Source of the DNA: an uncultured Chthonomonas sp.
GTDB taxonomy: Bacteria; Armatimonadota; Chthonomonadetes; Chthonomonadales; Chthonomonadaceae
DNA length: 64,000 nucleotides
Assembly: GCA_903859705.1 (NCBI GenBank)
Contig: CAIONQ010000017.1
Span: 1 to 64,000 of the forward strand
Reading direction: 5' to 3'
Positions 8,455 to 18,013 of the stretch are shown here, piece after piece; positions within the stretch are counted from its first letter, which is position 1; each line of letters starts with the position of its first letter. Below the pieces are notes generated by a model, which saw only the letters and a list, made by a program, of their open reading frames with translations, was not told the origin of the DNA and searched no databases. The position numbers were made by a program, and so were the translations under genes.

Positions 8455-11400
8455 ATGCTGAACAGGTATTTACGATCCATTACAAAACCATTGGCAGCGC
8501 TTCTGTTTGCTGTTTCTCTCTTTATGGCACTTATATTGAGCAAGGCCGCGCCATGCCAGGTGCAACCTCCTGCCGGATGGTATTGGATATGGGCTCCCGT
8601 GCCTGCTGCCTCTACTCCAGACACCGTTTACATTCGGGAAACCTTTAAACTGCCAGCTGCGCCATCGCAAGCTACTCTTCTTATTACAGCGGACGATTCT
8701 TTCACTGCATTTTTTAATGGTGCTCGCAAGCCAGCGGCACAGGGTGCCGACTGGACTACAATACACGAATTTAATGTGACTAAGCAGTTAGTAAAGGGGC
8801 AAAACCTGCTTGCCATCCGAGCAACGAACTCGGTTGGGGCTGCTGGAGTGCTCTTTAAGCTGCAAATAGTTGCCGCTGGTAAAACCTATACGCTGCGTTC
8901 CAATGCGCGCTGCCGTGTCAATCGACGGCCGCCGCCCGGTTGGAACGATATTGCCTTTCAGGATACAGCGTGGCCACAGGCTCGCGAAATAGCCTCTGTT
9001 AACAGCGGTCCCTGGGGACCACTCCACGGTGCCCTAATAAGTGACCCATCACGCCTCATCCGCATCTGGGATATCAGGGCAAGCATGCCAGCAAACATGA
9101 GCCAGTATGCTGCTCGTAGGCGTGTTGGTGATCGGATGATCCTCGCATCCAGCGTATCCAGCCAATCCGATATGAAGCTGTTGAGTTATGCAGGGTTCAC
9201 GTTATTCCAATCAGATTCTAATCATATCTCCACGGATGAAGAGGCACGAGGTCACTGGAACTGGACACCTGCTACACTTGCTGGCAGGTTAGTTAACGGG
9301 CTGGGGCTTGACTGGTGCTATTCGCCGCACTGCGCGTTCCCCCCACCCTTCTACCGAACGGACCCCGGTTTCACGCGCCTGCAATGCCTTGAACACCATC
9401 AGCCCGTACAGGCATTTTCGCCATGGGATCCTGCCTGGGCTTACTTTGTAGATGCCAACTATGCGGCACTTGCCCGGCAGTTTCAGGCGGATGTAGATGA
9501 TCAATCTCGCGAGCGAGCAATGCGCTCTAATTCGGCTGCATTGTCAGCCGTTTATGTAGGAATACATGGCGATTATGGCGAGGCTGGCTTCCTGAATGGT
9601 GGCCGAGTTTCAGTACCAGCTCAGCGAACCATTTGGGAACAAACCTTTGGAGATATTCACGACCACCTCGGATGGTGGTGCGACGATCCCATCGCGAAGC
9701 GAGATTTTCAAACAACGATGCTCGCGAAGTATGGCTCGCTTGCTAAACTGAATGAAAGCTGGAAGCGGAACTACACTACCCCGGATATGATTGCTTTCCC
9801 GGTTGTTACTGGTGTACGCACTGAGGCAAAGCAGGAGTGGTTGGATTTTGTGGATTGGTACCAGGTAGGAATTGGCCGCGCACTGGATGTTAACCTTACG
9901 GCGGCCAGAAAGCATTTTCCAAAGTCGTTGCTGATGGTTCCTGCCGGGTTCACCGATGAAAACCCACGAGGGGGCAATGATAACTCGTTGATACCAAAGG
10001 TAGCCGCAAAGTATTCGGCCGATGTGCGGTCAACACATGGCGGTTTCCGGCCGTTTGCTGAGAACCAGGCAACCATGTTTGGAAGGCTGGCGAGTGCCTG
10101 CCGGTTTTATGGCGTTCCGTTGTGGACAGAGCCACCGGGCGCCCTAACTCCGGATCAAGAAGTTGGCCGTCTGTTTGAAGATATATCCCAGGGAGTAAAG
10201 GGACACTTTGACTGGGCAGAAAATGCAGCAGCCAATATCGATACATTCTTTAAGTACTCACGTTTGTTAAGGGTAGAGAAGCCTGTTGTGGACGTGGCGA
10301 TGTTCTACCCCGCAGAAGCACAGAAACTTAAACCAGATCAGGGTTACAACCCATTGTTTGCACAGGCTTGTACGTACATGCGCGACGTTGCAAACTTCGA
10401 TATTGTAGATGATCGCATGGTGTTGGATGACTGCCTGGCCCACTATAGAGTGCTTGCATTGTGGGAAGGAACGCAGGCCAGCCAGGCTACCTTAGACAGA
10501 ATTCGAGAGTGGGTGAATGCCGGCGGAACCCTGGTAGCGTATGATTTTGGACGCGTGTCAACGTTTGATGGCGATACTTCCTGGTGGACCGACATGTTTG
10601 GCTACAGCCGAACACTACAGCCTGCCGTTCTTAAAGAAAACTACACGGGAGTAATACCGGTTCAGTACCGCATTCCGGTGGGAGAAGCCGCAGTATCCGG
10701 TTTCTTGAGTGACGATGGTTGGGAAAAGCCAGATCCTGCCCTGGGGCAGATCACACAATCAAGCCGTTGGACAAACAAGCCGCTCGCATCTGTGAAACTG
10801 CCTGTTAAGCCAGATACGCAGTACTCGCTGATTGTGCATGCGTTTGCTCCCGAAGAGGCAGACGGATTGAATCGGTCTGTACTGGTAAACGGCAAGGTAA
10901 TCGGCCAATTGCGGCAGACCGGTGATGTTACCTACCGGTTTGTTTTACCCGCAACGTTGCTAGAGGAGCACGCACTGGCTACCATCACTTTTAAGTGCGA
11001 CATGTTCACACCCACAGTAAAGATCGTAGGGCATCCAGATGTGAAATCGCTGGGAGTTCAAATTCAATCGGTTCAAATGGTGGAACAGGGTGCGCAACCT
11101 GCTGCAGACGCTCCTCTTCTGCCGGGTCAGATGCGGCATGAGTTGGACCCAAGCAAGCTTCGGAATGAATGGGCACAACTGCATGGCAAAGGTATGACGA
11201 TCTACTTCCCAGCTCAGAAGAAGCTGCTAAAGGGTTACATGGAGGTTGTACGGCAGGCGATTTATCACCTTAGCGAGATTGATCCTACCTCCGTTCGGCG
11301 GGATGCACTCCCGGTAGATGATGCCAACGACGGAATTTATGCCACCCTTTTTACAGATAGGATCCTGTATTACAATCCCAAGGATGTACGTTTAACTCGC

Positions 11401-11949
11401 AAGATATCGATACCTGATAAGCTTCTGGATGCATGGAAGGATGAGATTGTAGTTCCGCAGGAGCACTCCTGGACGGTAACACTGGAGCCTCACAGCATGC
11501 AGGCAATCTTCTTTGCGCCAGATCCTCAGGAACTGTTGTTTGAGTGCGAGAAATTTACGGAGCTTGAAGGCAGCAAGCCCGCTGCAAATCCGCTGTGCTC
11601 GCCTGGTAATGGGCTTAGCTGTGTTAGCATACCGAAAGGCGGGCAGATTGGCACCAGATTTATCCTGGATACGACTGCTGGAGGCAAGTACTCTATATTT
11701 GTGCGATGTTTGAACGGTAAGAAGGTTGTACCGATAGATGTGCTTATCGATGGTATGCCCGTTTCGGCCATAGATGCCCATGCGGGATGCACAATGCTAT
11801 CGGGCACCGTAAGTCTTGCCCCCGGCAGCCATAGCATCACGCTGAAGAATCGTAGCAACTTGCCAATTGATGCCGACTTCGTATTGATCACTAACGATCG
11901 CACAATTGCAGGATACGATTTCTCTTCGCACTTTACAAACGTAGAGTAA
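8455..11949 (+). CDS. very large secreted glycosidase-like protein
   Basis: This 1164-aa protein begins with a signal peptide (about 1-35). Residues 40-150 form a galactose-binding-like beta-sandwich (TVYIRETFKLP ... FTAFFNGARK ... LLAIRATN). The central part looks like a clan-A TIM barrel similar in style to GH42/GH14-like enzymes. The acid/base Glu may lie in GDYGEAGF near 375 and the nucleophile in LWTEPPG near 557. Residues about 640-730 resemble the Rossmann-like GH42 trimerisation domain (ALWEGTQ ... WVNAGGTLVAYD). The last ~140 residues (FECEKFTE onward) look like a CBM6/35-type module. Catalytic residues are my inference. It ends at a strong hairpin facing two transport or lipoprotein genes, which suggests a shared polysaccharide-use role. 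Confidence 0.7.
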   Translation: MLNRYLRSITKPLAALLFAVSLFMALILSKAAPCQVQPPAGWYWIWAPVPAASTPDTVYIRETFKLPAAPSQATLLITADDSFTAFFNGARKPAAQGADWTTIHEFNVTKQLVKGQNLLAIRATNSVGAAGVLFKLQIVAAGKTYTLRSNARCRVNRRPPPGWNDIAFQDTAWPQAREIASVNSGPWGPLHGALISDPSRLIRIWDIRASMPANMSQYAARRRVGDRMILASSVSSQSDMKLLSYAGFTLFQSDSNHISTDEEARGHWNWTPATLAGRLVNGLGLDWCYSPHCAFPPPFYRTDPGFTRLQCLEHHQPVQAFSPWDPAWAYFVDANYAALARQFQADVDDQSRERAMRSNSAALSAVYVGIHGDYGEAGFLNGGRVSVPAQRTIWEQTFGDIHDHLGWWCDDPIAKRDFQTTMLAKYGSLAKLNESWKRNYTTPDMIAFPVVTGVRTEAKQEWLDFVDWYQVGIGRALDVNLTAARKHFPKSLLMVPAGFTDENPRGGNDNSLIPKVAAKYSADVRSTHGGFRPFAENQATMFGRLASACRFYGVPLWTEPPGALTPDQEVGRLFEDISQGVKGHFDWAENAAANIDTFFKYSRLLRVEKPVVDVAMFYPAEAQKLKPDQGYNPLFAQACTYMRDVANFDIVDDRMVLDDCLAHYRVLALWEGTQASQATLDRIREWVNAGGTLVAYDFGRVSTFDGDTSWWTDMFGYSRTLQPAVLKENYTGVIPVQYRIPVGEAAVSGFLSDDGWEKPDPALGQITQSSRWTNKPLASVKLPVKPDTQYSLIVHAFAPEEADGLNRSVLVNGKVIGQLRQTGDVTYRFVLPATLLEEHALATITFKCDMFTPTVKIVGHPDVKSLGVQIQSVQMVEQGAQPAADAPLLPGQMRHELDPSKLRNEWAQLHGKGMTIYFPAQKKLLKGYMEVVRQAIYHLSEIDPTSVRRDALPVDDANDGIYATLFTDRILYYNPKDVRLTRKISIPDKLLDAWKDEIVVPQEHSWTVTLEPHSMQAIFFAPDPQELLFECEKFTELEGSKPAANPLCSPGNGLSCVSIPKGGQIGTRFILDTTAGGKYSIFVRCLNGKKVVPIDVLIDGMPVSAIDAHAGCTMLSGTVSLAPGSHSITLKNRSNLPIDADFVLITNDRTIAGYDFSSHFTNVE

Positions 11950-11970
11950 ATTAGCCTGTAAGCAAAAGTA

Positions 11971-12004
11971 AGCGAGCCCGCCATGCTATCTGCGCGGGCT
12001 CGCT
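11971..12004 (+). terminator. terminator of the giant glycosidase gene
   Basis: A perfect 11-bp GC-rich stem (11971-11981 with 11994-12004, 12-nt loop) begins 22 bp after the stop codon and is followed by a T-rich stretch. It may also end transcription of the convergent lipoprotein gene. Confidence 0.8.
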
Positions 12005-12141
12005 CTATTGTGTTTGCTTTCAAACTTATACGTTGTGCATCTGTCTTACGCCTACACAGGTTTGGTTCGAATAGAAGGTGATGTTTTTTCGGGACAAAGC
12101 CTTTAGGCCTGATCGTGAATTGATCGTACCGCGGAGACGCG

Positions 12142-13578
12142 TTAATTGCTCTTCTGATCTGCCGGCAACTGGTTGTATAGAATTTTTGCGGTGTGAGGGC
12201 CCAATTCAAAGGTTTTTACCTGCTGCCCGTCCAGAGTCATCATGGGGGCAGCAAGGGATACCAGGCAGTTGCCCTGATCATGCGAATTTAGGTAAACATC
12301 TCCATTTTGAAAGCGTCGTCGCCAAACAGAGTTTCCATTCAGTACAACTTCATGCCTCTCCTGCAGTGCAATCCCAAGTGGCGCATCAAAGTACTGTTTG
12401 TAGCGCTCAAATTCACGCCTCATTACTCGTGCGCTCATACCGGCGTTCGCAGGTTCACCCGGGTACTGTGGCATAGGCTGAAACACAAGGCGAGACTGCA
12501 TGTGACTCGCCAATAGGTAGCTGGCAAGCCCATATTCCAGTTCTTGTGCGTCATGATAAGCATACGCAGCTATGAATATATCGGCAGTAAGCACATTATC
12601 TGGCATCCGCCCCGCTCTGTCGGCAGCTTCCTCATGCATTTCCCAGAAGTTTTCTGGAACGTCGGCAACTGTCCAGTAAGGGCGCACCCATCCTTCCGCC
12701 CAAAACCCGTCCGTCATTCTATCCAATTCATCCCAGCTTCTGCCAGAGAGTTGTGGCTCTGTTCTCGCGTGATGCACGGGAAGTGTTGGCCGACCAATCA
12801 GGGTATCGTACCCGGCGCTGGAGGGCACAATCAGGAACTGTTTTGGCTTGTGAACTATTTGCAGAAAGCTAGCGGTTGCATCTACCAGTTTTGGAAAAGA
12901 GGAGTACTTTGTATCTTTGTAATCAACAAATGTATTGGCGGGGCCGAGTTCTGCTGCAATTACGCCATCAGAGTGATAATTTCGAGCCAGCGCTTCGGCG
13001 TTCTTGGCGTAGTAGTTTGCCCAATCCGCATTCCCGGGGTCCATCCAATGTCCGCCTGCATCGGGGTGCTTAATAACACTTCCGGATAGAGTCTTCAGTT
13101 CCCATGCCGACATTGTTGGTGAGTATATGCCGACGCTCCCGCGATGCCCCGGCTGCTCATAAATCGTACTTGCGTAAGTAAACAGAAGCGGAGTAAACAG
13201 CTTCTGAAGTGAACGCATTCGCGGAAATGTTTGAGGCGTGATGGCACTGGCATCCAGGGCCAGAACATCACAATGTGTGGCAAGCCATGTTTCCAAATTA
13301 GCACCAAGCTGCACGTTGGTACCGGCGGCATCGATGTCATCCGAACCCGTATCCCCCAGCCCGCGTGTGGTTACCATCCCCATGCGAATAGGAAACGGAT
13401 CCCTGATGCGTGCCGAACGGACAATTTCACCCTTTAGCCGTTGCTTTTGAGGAGCTTGTTTGGACGCAGGTTGGATTGTTTTTTGTGCAATCTGCGATCG
13501 ATGACATCCTGCTCCCAGGGCCCCAACAGAGCATGCAGAAACGGCGCAAAGCGCAGCTGTAAATAATCTGCTCACCAT
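12142..13578 (-). CDS. putative lipoprotein with glycosidase-like TIM-barrel character
   Basis: The 478-aa product starts with a signal sequence ending in LGAGC, close to a lipobox, so it is probably lipidated and periplasm-facing or surface-exposed. The body alternates predicted strands and helices. It includes VLALDASAITPQTFPRM, HWMDPGNADWANYYAKNAEALA and DGVIAAELGPANTF, which resemble the barrel of uncharacterised glycosidase-like proteins where a carboxylate follows a D-G-V strand. I do not recognise an exact family. It lies 44 bp downstream of the DUF6785-type membrane gene on the same strand, so the two are likely co-transcribed. It may bind or trim a glycan that the membrane protein handles. 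Confidence 0.6.
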   Translation of the reverse strand: MVSRLFTAALCAVSACSVGALGAGCHRSQIAQKTIQPASKQAPQKQRLKGEIVRSARIRDPFPIRMGMVTTRGLGDTGSDDIDAAGTNVQLGANLETWLATHCDVLALDASAITPQTFPRMRSLQKLFTPLLFTYASTIYEQPGHRGSVGIYSPTMSAWELKTLSGSVIKHPDAGGHWMDPGNADWANYYAKNAEALARNYHSDGVIAAELGPANTFVDYKDTKYSSFPKLVDATASFLQIVHKPKQFLIVPSSAGYDTLIGRPTLPVHHARTEPQLSGRSWDELDRMTDGFWAEGWVRPYWTVADVPENFWEMHEEAADRAGRMPDNVLTADIFIAAYAYHDAQELEYGLASYLLASHMQSRLVFQPMPQYPGEPANAGMSARVMRREFERYKQYFDAPLGIALQERHEVVLNGNSVWRRRFQNGDVYLNSHDQGNCLVSLAAPMMTLDGQQVKTFELGPHTAKILYNQLPADQKSN

Positions 13579-13622
13579 TATTTTAGTACCTTTTGGCCAA
13601 GTATACCCATCGCATTATCGCG

Positions 13623-15650
13623 CTACTGCCAGAACTGATACGTTGGCAATCCAACGATAATGCCGTAAATGTTCCACAAACTGCCAACCACAAACTGCCC
13701 CAGCATAAGCCCTATAAAGAATGGCAGGGCGCGATGGAAACCGCCCCGGCCACCGTACCGTAGAATGAGCGACTTAAACATCCACGCAAGGAATAACGGG
13801 CCCCACACCAGGTTGATTTCCCACGAGGATGTAACTGCAAATGCAAGCGGATGCAGTGGCCACCATGGGAACCGCACGCGCAAAAGCTGCAGAATGAAGG
13901 CGATACCAAAGCCAATGGTGATAGCAAAGAACTCTGGCGCTTTTCCTACCTGTGGCGTACGCAACCACGCTTCTAATTTGGTGTACGATTCTGCGCCAAA
14001 GGAGAGCTTAGATTTACCTTCCGCTCCATATTGGTACATCAGGTGTAGTACTGCCCAGAATCCTACAAAAACAGCTATGCTGCCAAGCACCAGAAGTGCG
14101 CCTGTCCACTTTCGATAGCTTGTGTTGGTTTGTTCGGCAAGTTTGAACGCTTCGAGCTGTTGTGGGCCGGGATGAGAGCGGTACGCTCGATTGAACCAGA
14201 AGAATATGGCAAACACAGTAAGAGTATCTGCATCAAAGGCTCTGGATCCCGCCACCGAAGTCATGATGGTTTCTGGGCCTGTAAAATGCAAATCATGTAC
14301 AGGTGTACCGAGTTCTGCCCTCATTCTGGTTATTGCCAGAGCGAGTGCGAAATAGATTATGAAGAACAGCAGACCAACCTGAAATGGCATTCCAAGGTAG
14401 TTAGAGAACAGCAAAAGAGCCGTAACGCCTACGAATATTCCCAGAGCTGCCCCTCTGTAAGTCATCGGTTCTTGCGAATCATCTATTGAACCTGGCCGCC
14501 TGAATATTCTGGCTACAACTTGTTTCAGATAGTGCCGGCTGAGGTAGATGGAGTAGGCACAGAAAGACATGTATGCGCCGAACGCCTGGTTCTCTGTGTA
14601 CGGCACCCGCGGGTCTTGATCATAGGCCAGAGCGACTGCCGTAACTTTCTCGAACTTCCAGAACCAGTAGAAGAAGACACATGAGAAAAGGAAGTCGAGA
14701 GGCATAAACATGCCAAGGCCAATCATAAATGGATAGAACGAAAGCGGTGTCCAGCCGATGCTATTCCACGGCTTGGTTGTAAAAAACTGACCGATATCCA
14801 GGTAGGAGTGCCCGAATCCTGGTGTTAAGATAGTTGGAATCGACGGATAGTAATAGTTGAGGCTGTTGATTTGATCTATTAGCCCCGCAACGGCAAATCC
14901 TATCCAGAACAAGCGGTTACGAAATACACCGGCTGGTTGGAAGGCCTGATCACTTGTAATCTGCAGCGGAAGTTGTACGATGGGATACGTGAGGCGCTCG
15001 CTATCGGTCCACTGCTTACGTAGAATGGCATTAACGCACATCATCACGTAGAGCAAAACGCTTACAAAACCGCTCCAAACGAGGCTGATCGGCATCCACA
15101 CACGCAGGTACTTCAGTTGCCAAACACTGTCGTTGCCAATGTAGTAGCCCTTATAGATATCCTCGTCGGCAACAAACAGGGCTTTCTTTAAGTGCGGGTT
15201 TATCAGCGTTGCCCAGCCGTTAACCGCATTTGCGTGTTTAAAGGACCAGGTAAGCATGGGGACAAATACTTCAAGCATGTCGTGCCCACACACACAGGAG
15301 CCTATACACAATACACTGTAAACCAGGAGTAGCTCGCCACGCTGCAGTGCTGCCTTTGGTGCCACCCGCATTACGCCTCGATTAAGTACCGTGAGGCAAA
15401 ACAGCACGAAAATGGTGTTGAACAACAGCGAAATGGTGGTAGGATGCGCAGAATAGCGCACAACCTCCATCTGTACAACCCATATAGCATTGATTGGTAG
15501 AAGAAGAAGACTCAGGAGAACGGATCGCCAGGTTACAGCTTTATTGTGCGTATGTGGCGCATCTGTAACCGCAACACTTTGTGCCGGGGGAGCTTCATTT
15601 GTTTCAGCGTCTGCCCCAACATGTGCTGCCCCGGATTGCGCCATTGCCAT
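13623..15650 (-). CDS. DUF6785/DUF6784-type multipass membrane protein
   Basis: The 675-aa protein has a hydrophilic N-terminal 40 residues followed by about 14 hydrophobic segments. Recognisable stretches include ALQRGELLLVYSVLCIGSC and the soluble loop FFWFNRAYRSHPGPQQLEAFKL, which fit the DUF6785/DUF6784 proteins common in Planctomycetes and Armatimonadota. Those families resemble OPT-type transporters in topology, but no substrate is established. The ATG at 15650 has GAGG 11 nt upstream. The lipoprotein gene follows after 44 bp, while the menaquinone operon diverges on the other side. Confidence 0.75.
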   Translation of the reverse strand: MAMAQSGAAHVGADAETNEAPPAQSVAVTDAPHTHNKAVTWRSVLLSLLLLPINAIWVVQMEVVRYSAHPTTISLLFNTIFVLFCLTVLNRGVMRVAPKAALQRGELLLVYSVLCIGSCVCGHDMLEVFVPMLTWSFKHANAVNGWATLINPHLKKALFVADEDIYKGYYIGNDSVWQLKYLRVWMPISLVWSGFVSVLLYVMMCVNAILRKQWTDSERLTYPIVQLPLQITSDQAFQPAGVFRNRLFWIGFAVAGLIDQINSLNYYYPSIPTILTPGFGHSYLDIGQFFTTKPWNSIGWTPLSFYPFMIGLGMFMPLDFLFSCVFFYWFWKFEKVTAVALAYDQDPRVPYTENQAFGAYMSFCAYSIYLSRHYLKQVVARIFRRPGSIDDSQEPMTYRGAALGIFVGVTALLLFSNYLGMPFQVGLLFFIIYFALALAITRMRAELGTPVHDLHFTGPETIMTSVAGSRAFDADTLTVFAIFFWFNRAYRSHPGPQQLEAFKLAEQTNTSYRKWTGALLVLGSIAVFVGFWAVLHLMYQYGAEGKSKLSFGAESYTKLEAWLRTPQVGKAPEFFAITIGFGIAFILQLLRVRFPWWPLHPLAFAVTSSWEINLVWGPLFLAWMFKSLILRYGGRGGFHRALPFFIGLMLGQFVVGSLWNIYGIIVGLPTYQFWQ

Positions 15651-15823
15651 ACGTTAAGAGACCTCGTTCAGGAGACGTTAATTGTTCAGTGTTGTAGACC
15701 CAAGGGCCAACAGGAAGATTTTACGGCACATGTGGCCCGAATTCCTCCCTGAAGATCACCGGCGGCGGCAGGCAACCAACACTGAGACGATGAGTAGGAC
15801 CAATGTCAGCAGGTATAGTTACA

Positions 15824-15852
15824 TTGACTTAAGGCATGCTCGCTGGTATACT
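15824..15852 (+). promoter_or_regulatory. sigma-70-type promoter of the menaquinone operon
   Basis: TTGACT at 15824-15829 and TATACT at 15847-15852 are spaced by 17 bp. Transcription should start near 15859, giving a leader of about 54 nt before ubiD. This matches the same pattern seen before glmU and both tRNAs. Confidence 0.8.
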
Positions 15853-15912
15853 CACCAATTAATATTCGCATCCAAGAGCGGCAACTTGTCGCTTTAGAAA
15901 TAGCTCTGAAAA

Positions 15913-17373
15913 ATGGCATACAGTGACTTTCAAGAGTTCCTCAGTCGGCTCGACGCAGCCGGGGAGCTGAAGAGGATCAAAGAGCCTGTTGATCCGTATC
16001 TCGAGATTACCGAGATTGCAGACAGGGTGATGAAAATGCCCGGCGGCGGTCCGGCACTTCTCTTCGAAAATCCAAAGAACAGTTCGTTTCCGGTAGCCAT
16101 AAACATATATGGCAGTCGGAAGCGGATGAGCATGGCTCTTGGTGTTAACGATTTCGAGGAAATAGCCACCGAGTTGGCTGCTATGTTAAAGCCAGAAGTT
16201 CCTTCTGGTATCGTTTCCGCTACGCGCGAGTTCCTTCCCAAGCTGAGCACCTTGCTCAAAATGCCTCCACGCCACGACAGTGGGCCAGGGAGATGCCAGG
16301 AAGTAGTGCAGCTCGGCGATGAAGTAAATCTGGATGAGATCCCTGTATTGCATTGTTGGCCAGACGATGGCGGCAGATACATCACTTTGCCGTTAGTGTT
16401 TACCAATGACCCGCTAACCGGCAAGCGCAATGTTGGCATGTACCGAATTCAGGTGTATGACCAGAACACAACAGGTATGCACTGGCAGATGCATAAAACG
16501 GGTGCAGAGCACGCACGGATTTCTGGAGCACAGAAGCGAAAGATTGAAGTTGCTGTGGTTCTGGGCGGTGACCCTGCCCTTACTTATGCGGCAACGGCTC
16601 CCCTGCCGCCTGGTATTGACGAGATGCTGTTTGCTGGATTTTTACGCAAGAAGCCAGTGCACCTTGTTAAGGCTAAAACGGTAGACATCGAGGTTCCTGC
16701 CGATGCGGAGTTCGTGATTGAGGGATTTGTAGATCCCACTGAGAGCCGCCTTGAGGGCCCATTTGGAGACCACACTGGCTACTACTCGCTGGCAGACATG
16801 TACCCTGTGTTGCATGTAACTGCTGTAACTCGGCGCAAACAGCCCGTGTATCCGTGTACCATCGTTGGGCAGCCTCCAATGGAGGATGGCTGGCTGGGCA
16901 AGGCCACCGAACGAATATTTCTGCCGTTACTAAAGCTAACGTTGCCTGAAGTAGTTGATATGCACCTTCCTGTAGAAGGCGTGTTTCATAACATCGCTTT
17001 AATATCCATAAAAAAGCGCTATCCTGGCCACGCATTCAAAGTGATGCATGCCCTGTGGGGCCTTGGGCAAGCGATGTTTACGAAGATGATATTTGTCTTC
17101 GACGATGATGTGAATGTGCAGAATGTTCAGGAATGTTTGTGGCGATTAGGGAATAATATTGATCCAGAGCGGGACATGTGCCTGGTACGTGGCCCCATCG
17201 ATGTGCTGGATCATGCATCCAGGTCTCTGGGCTTCGGTTCAAAGGTAGGCTTTGATTGCACGCGTAAACTTCCTGCAGAGGGGTTTGGGCGCGAATGGCC
17301 GGATGTCATCAAGATGTCTGACGATGTGAAAACTCGTGTAGATGCTATGTGGAGCAGACTGGGAATAAATTGA
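15913..17373 (+). CDS. UbiD-family decarboxylase (MqnL-like)
   Basis: UbiD enzymes are prenylated-FMN-dependent non-oxidative decarboxylases of aromatic acids. The 486-aa product has the family features: SDFQEFLSRLD at the N-terminus, ITEIADRVMK, the prFMN and metal-site region MYRIQVYD with MHWQMHKTGAEH, and the EGPFGDHTGYYS loop carrying catalytic acidic residues. Because ubiX, ubiA and mqnA follow directly, the likely substrate is the prenylated 1,4-dihydroxy-6-naphthoate intermediate of futalosine-route menaquinone synthesis. That role is inferred from context and from the known MqnL/MqnM/MqnP set of Streptomyces. It overlaps the next gene by 4 nt at its stop. Confidence 0.92.
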   Translation: MAYSDFQEFLSRLDAAGELKRIKEPVDPYLEITEIADRVMKMPGGGPALLFENPKNSSFPVAINIYGSRKRMSMALGVNDFEEIATELAAMLKPEVPSGIVSATREFLPKLSTLLKMPPRHDSGPGRCQEVVQLGDEVNLDEIPVLHCWPDDGGRYITLPLVFTNDPLTGKRNVGMYRIQVYDQNTTGMHWQMHKTGAEHARISGAQKRKIEVAVVLGGDPALTYAATAPLPPGIDEMLFAGFLRKKPVHLVKAKTVDIEVPADAEFVIEGFVDPTESRLEGPFGDHTGYYSLADMYPVLHVTAVTRRKQPVYPCTIVGQPPMEDGWLGKATERIFLPLLKLTLPEVVDMHLPVEGVFHNIALISIKKRYPGHAFKVMHALWGLGQAMFTKMIFVFDDDVNVQNVQECLWRLGNNIDPERDMCLVRGPIDVLDHASRSLGFGSKVGFDCTRKLPAEGFGREWPDVIKMSDDVKTRVDAMWSRLGIN

Positions 17374-17999
17374 CGGACAGCGAAACAACAATAGATAGTC
17401 CCATCGTTCCATCGGTGACACCGCCGGATCTTGGCACAGCACTTTTCTCTGTAGACATGCAGTGGGGCCAGCAGCCTGTTCGGCTGACGGCCTTTAAATG
17501 CCGGGAAATGCCAGCGGAAGCGCCAGTCACTTCCGTTCATGTTGTATCCTTTTGCGGGGAGCGCGTACTTGTTGTGCGTGATCGCAAAGGATCCTTCGGA
17601 TACCCGGGAGGTCGCCTCGAAGCCGGCGAAACAATCCATGAAGCGATGCAGCGAGAGGTGTTTGAGGAAGCGTGTGCACACTTACATCCTGGCTACGAAC
17701 TTTTTGCCGTGTTGCGGATAGAGTGTACGGCGCAGTTGCCTGGCCGCGAGTATCCGCACCCTTATAGCTACATGGGAATGTATGCCGGGTTGGTTAAGGC
17801 GTTAGAGCCCGTTGCACGCGATCCTGCCGGAATCATCACGGGCCGGGATCTGTTTACATTTAGCGATTGCGAGCGGCGCCTGGATGAGCACGATCAGCTA
17901 CTGCTACACGAAGCTATAGCTGTACTGAAATGCAACCCTACCTGTATTCGCAGAATTCGAACGTTTCTTAATGGAGCTCCGCTAAACACACGCTCCTGA
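17370..17999 (+). CDS. NUDIX hydrolase inside the menaquinone operon
   Basis: This is a 209-aa cytoplasmic protein. The Nudix box is complete: G-G-R-L-E-A-G-E followed by R-E-V-F-E-E-A, matching GX5EX7REUXEEXGU. NUDIX enzymes cleave nucleoside diphosphates linked to another group, and the substrate here is unknown. The start is uncertain. TTG 17370 overlaps the ubiD TGA (TTGA) and favours translational coupling, while GTG 17349 would add seven residues. Its embedding between ubiD and ubiX suggests co-expression with quinone synthesis. Either a nucleotide-sanitising or a prenyl-diphosphate-hydrolysing role could be imagined, but neither is shown. Confidence 0.85.
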   Translation: MTDSETTIDSPIVPSVTPPDLGTALFSVDMQWGQQPVRLTAFKCREMPAEAPVTSVHVVSFCGERVLVVRDRKGSFGYPGGRLEAGETIHEAMQREVFEEACAHLHPGYELFAVLRIECTAQLPGREYPHPYSYMGMYAGLVKALEPVARDPAGIITGRDLFTFSDCERRLDEHDQLLLHEAIAVLKCNPTCIRRIRTFLNGAPLNTRS

Positions 18000-18013
18000 T
18001 CGTAAGTACTGAT

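Noticed and set aside
11526-12209. 227-codon open frame on the minus strand across the end of the giant glycosidase gene
   Set aside because: It overlaps well-supported coding sequence and a strong terminator, has no recognisable domain and looks like a shadow frame.
12544-13089. 181-codon plus-strand frame opposite the lipoprotein gene
   Set aside because: Shadow of a gene with signal peptide and consistent coding character on the other strand.
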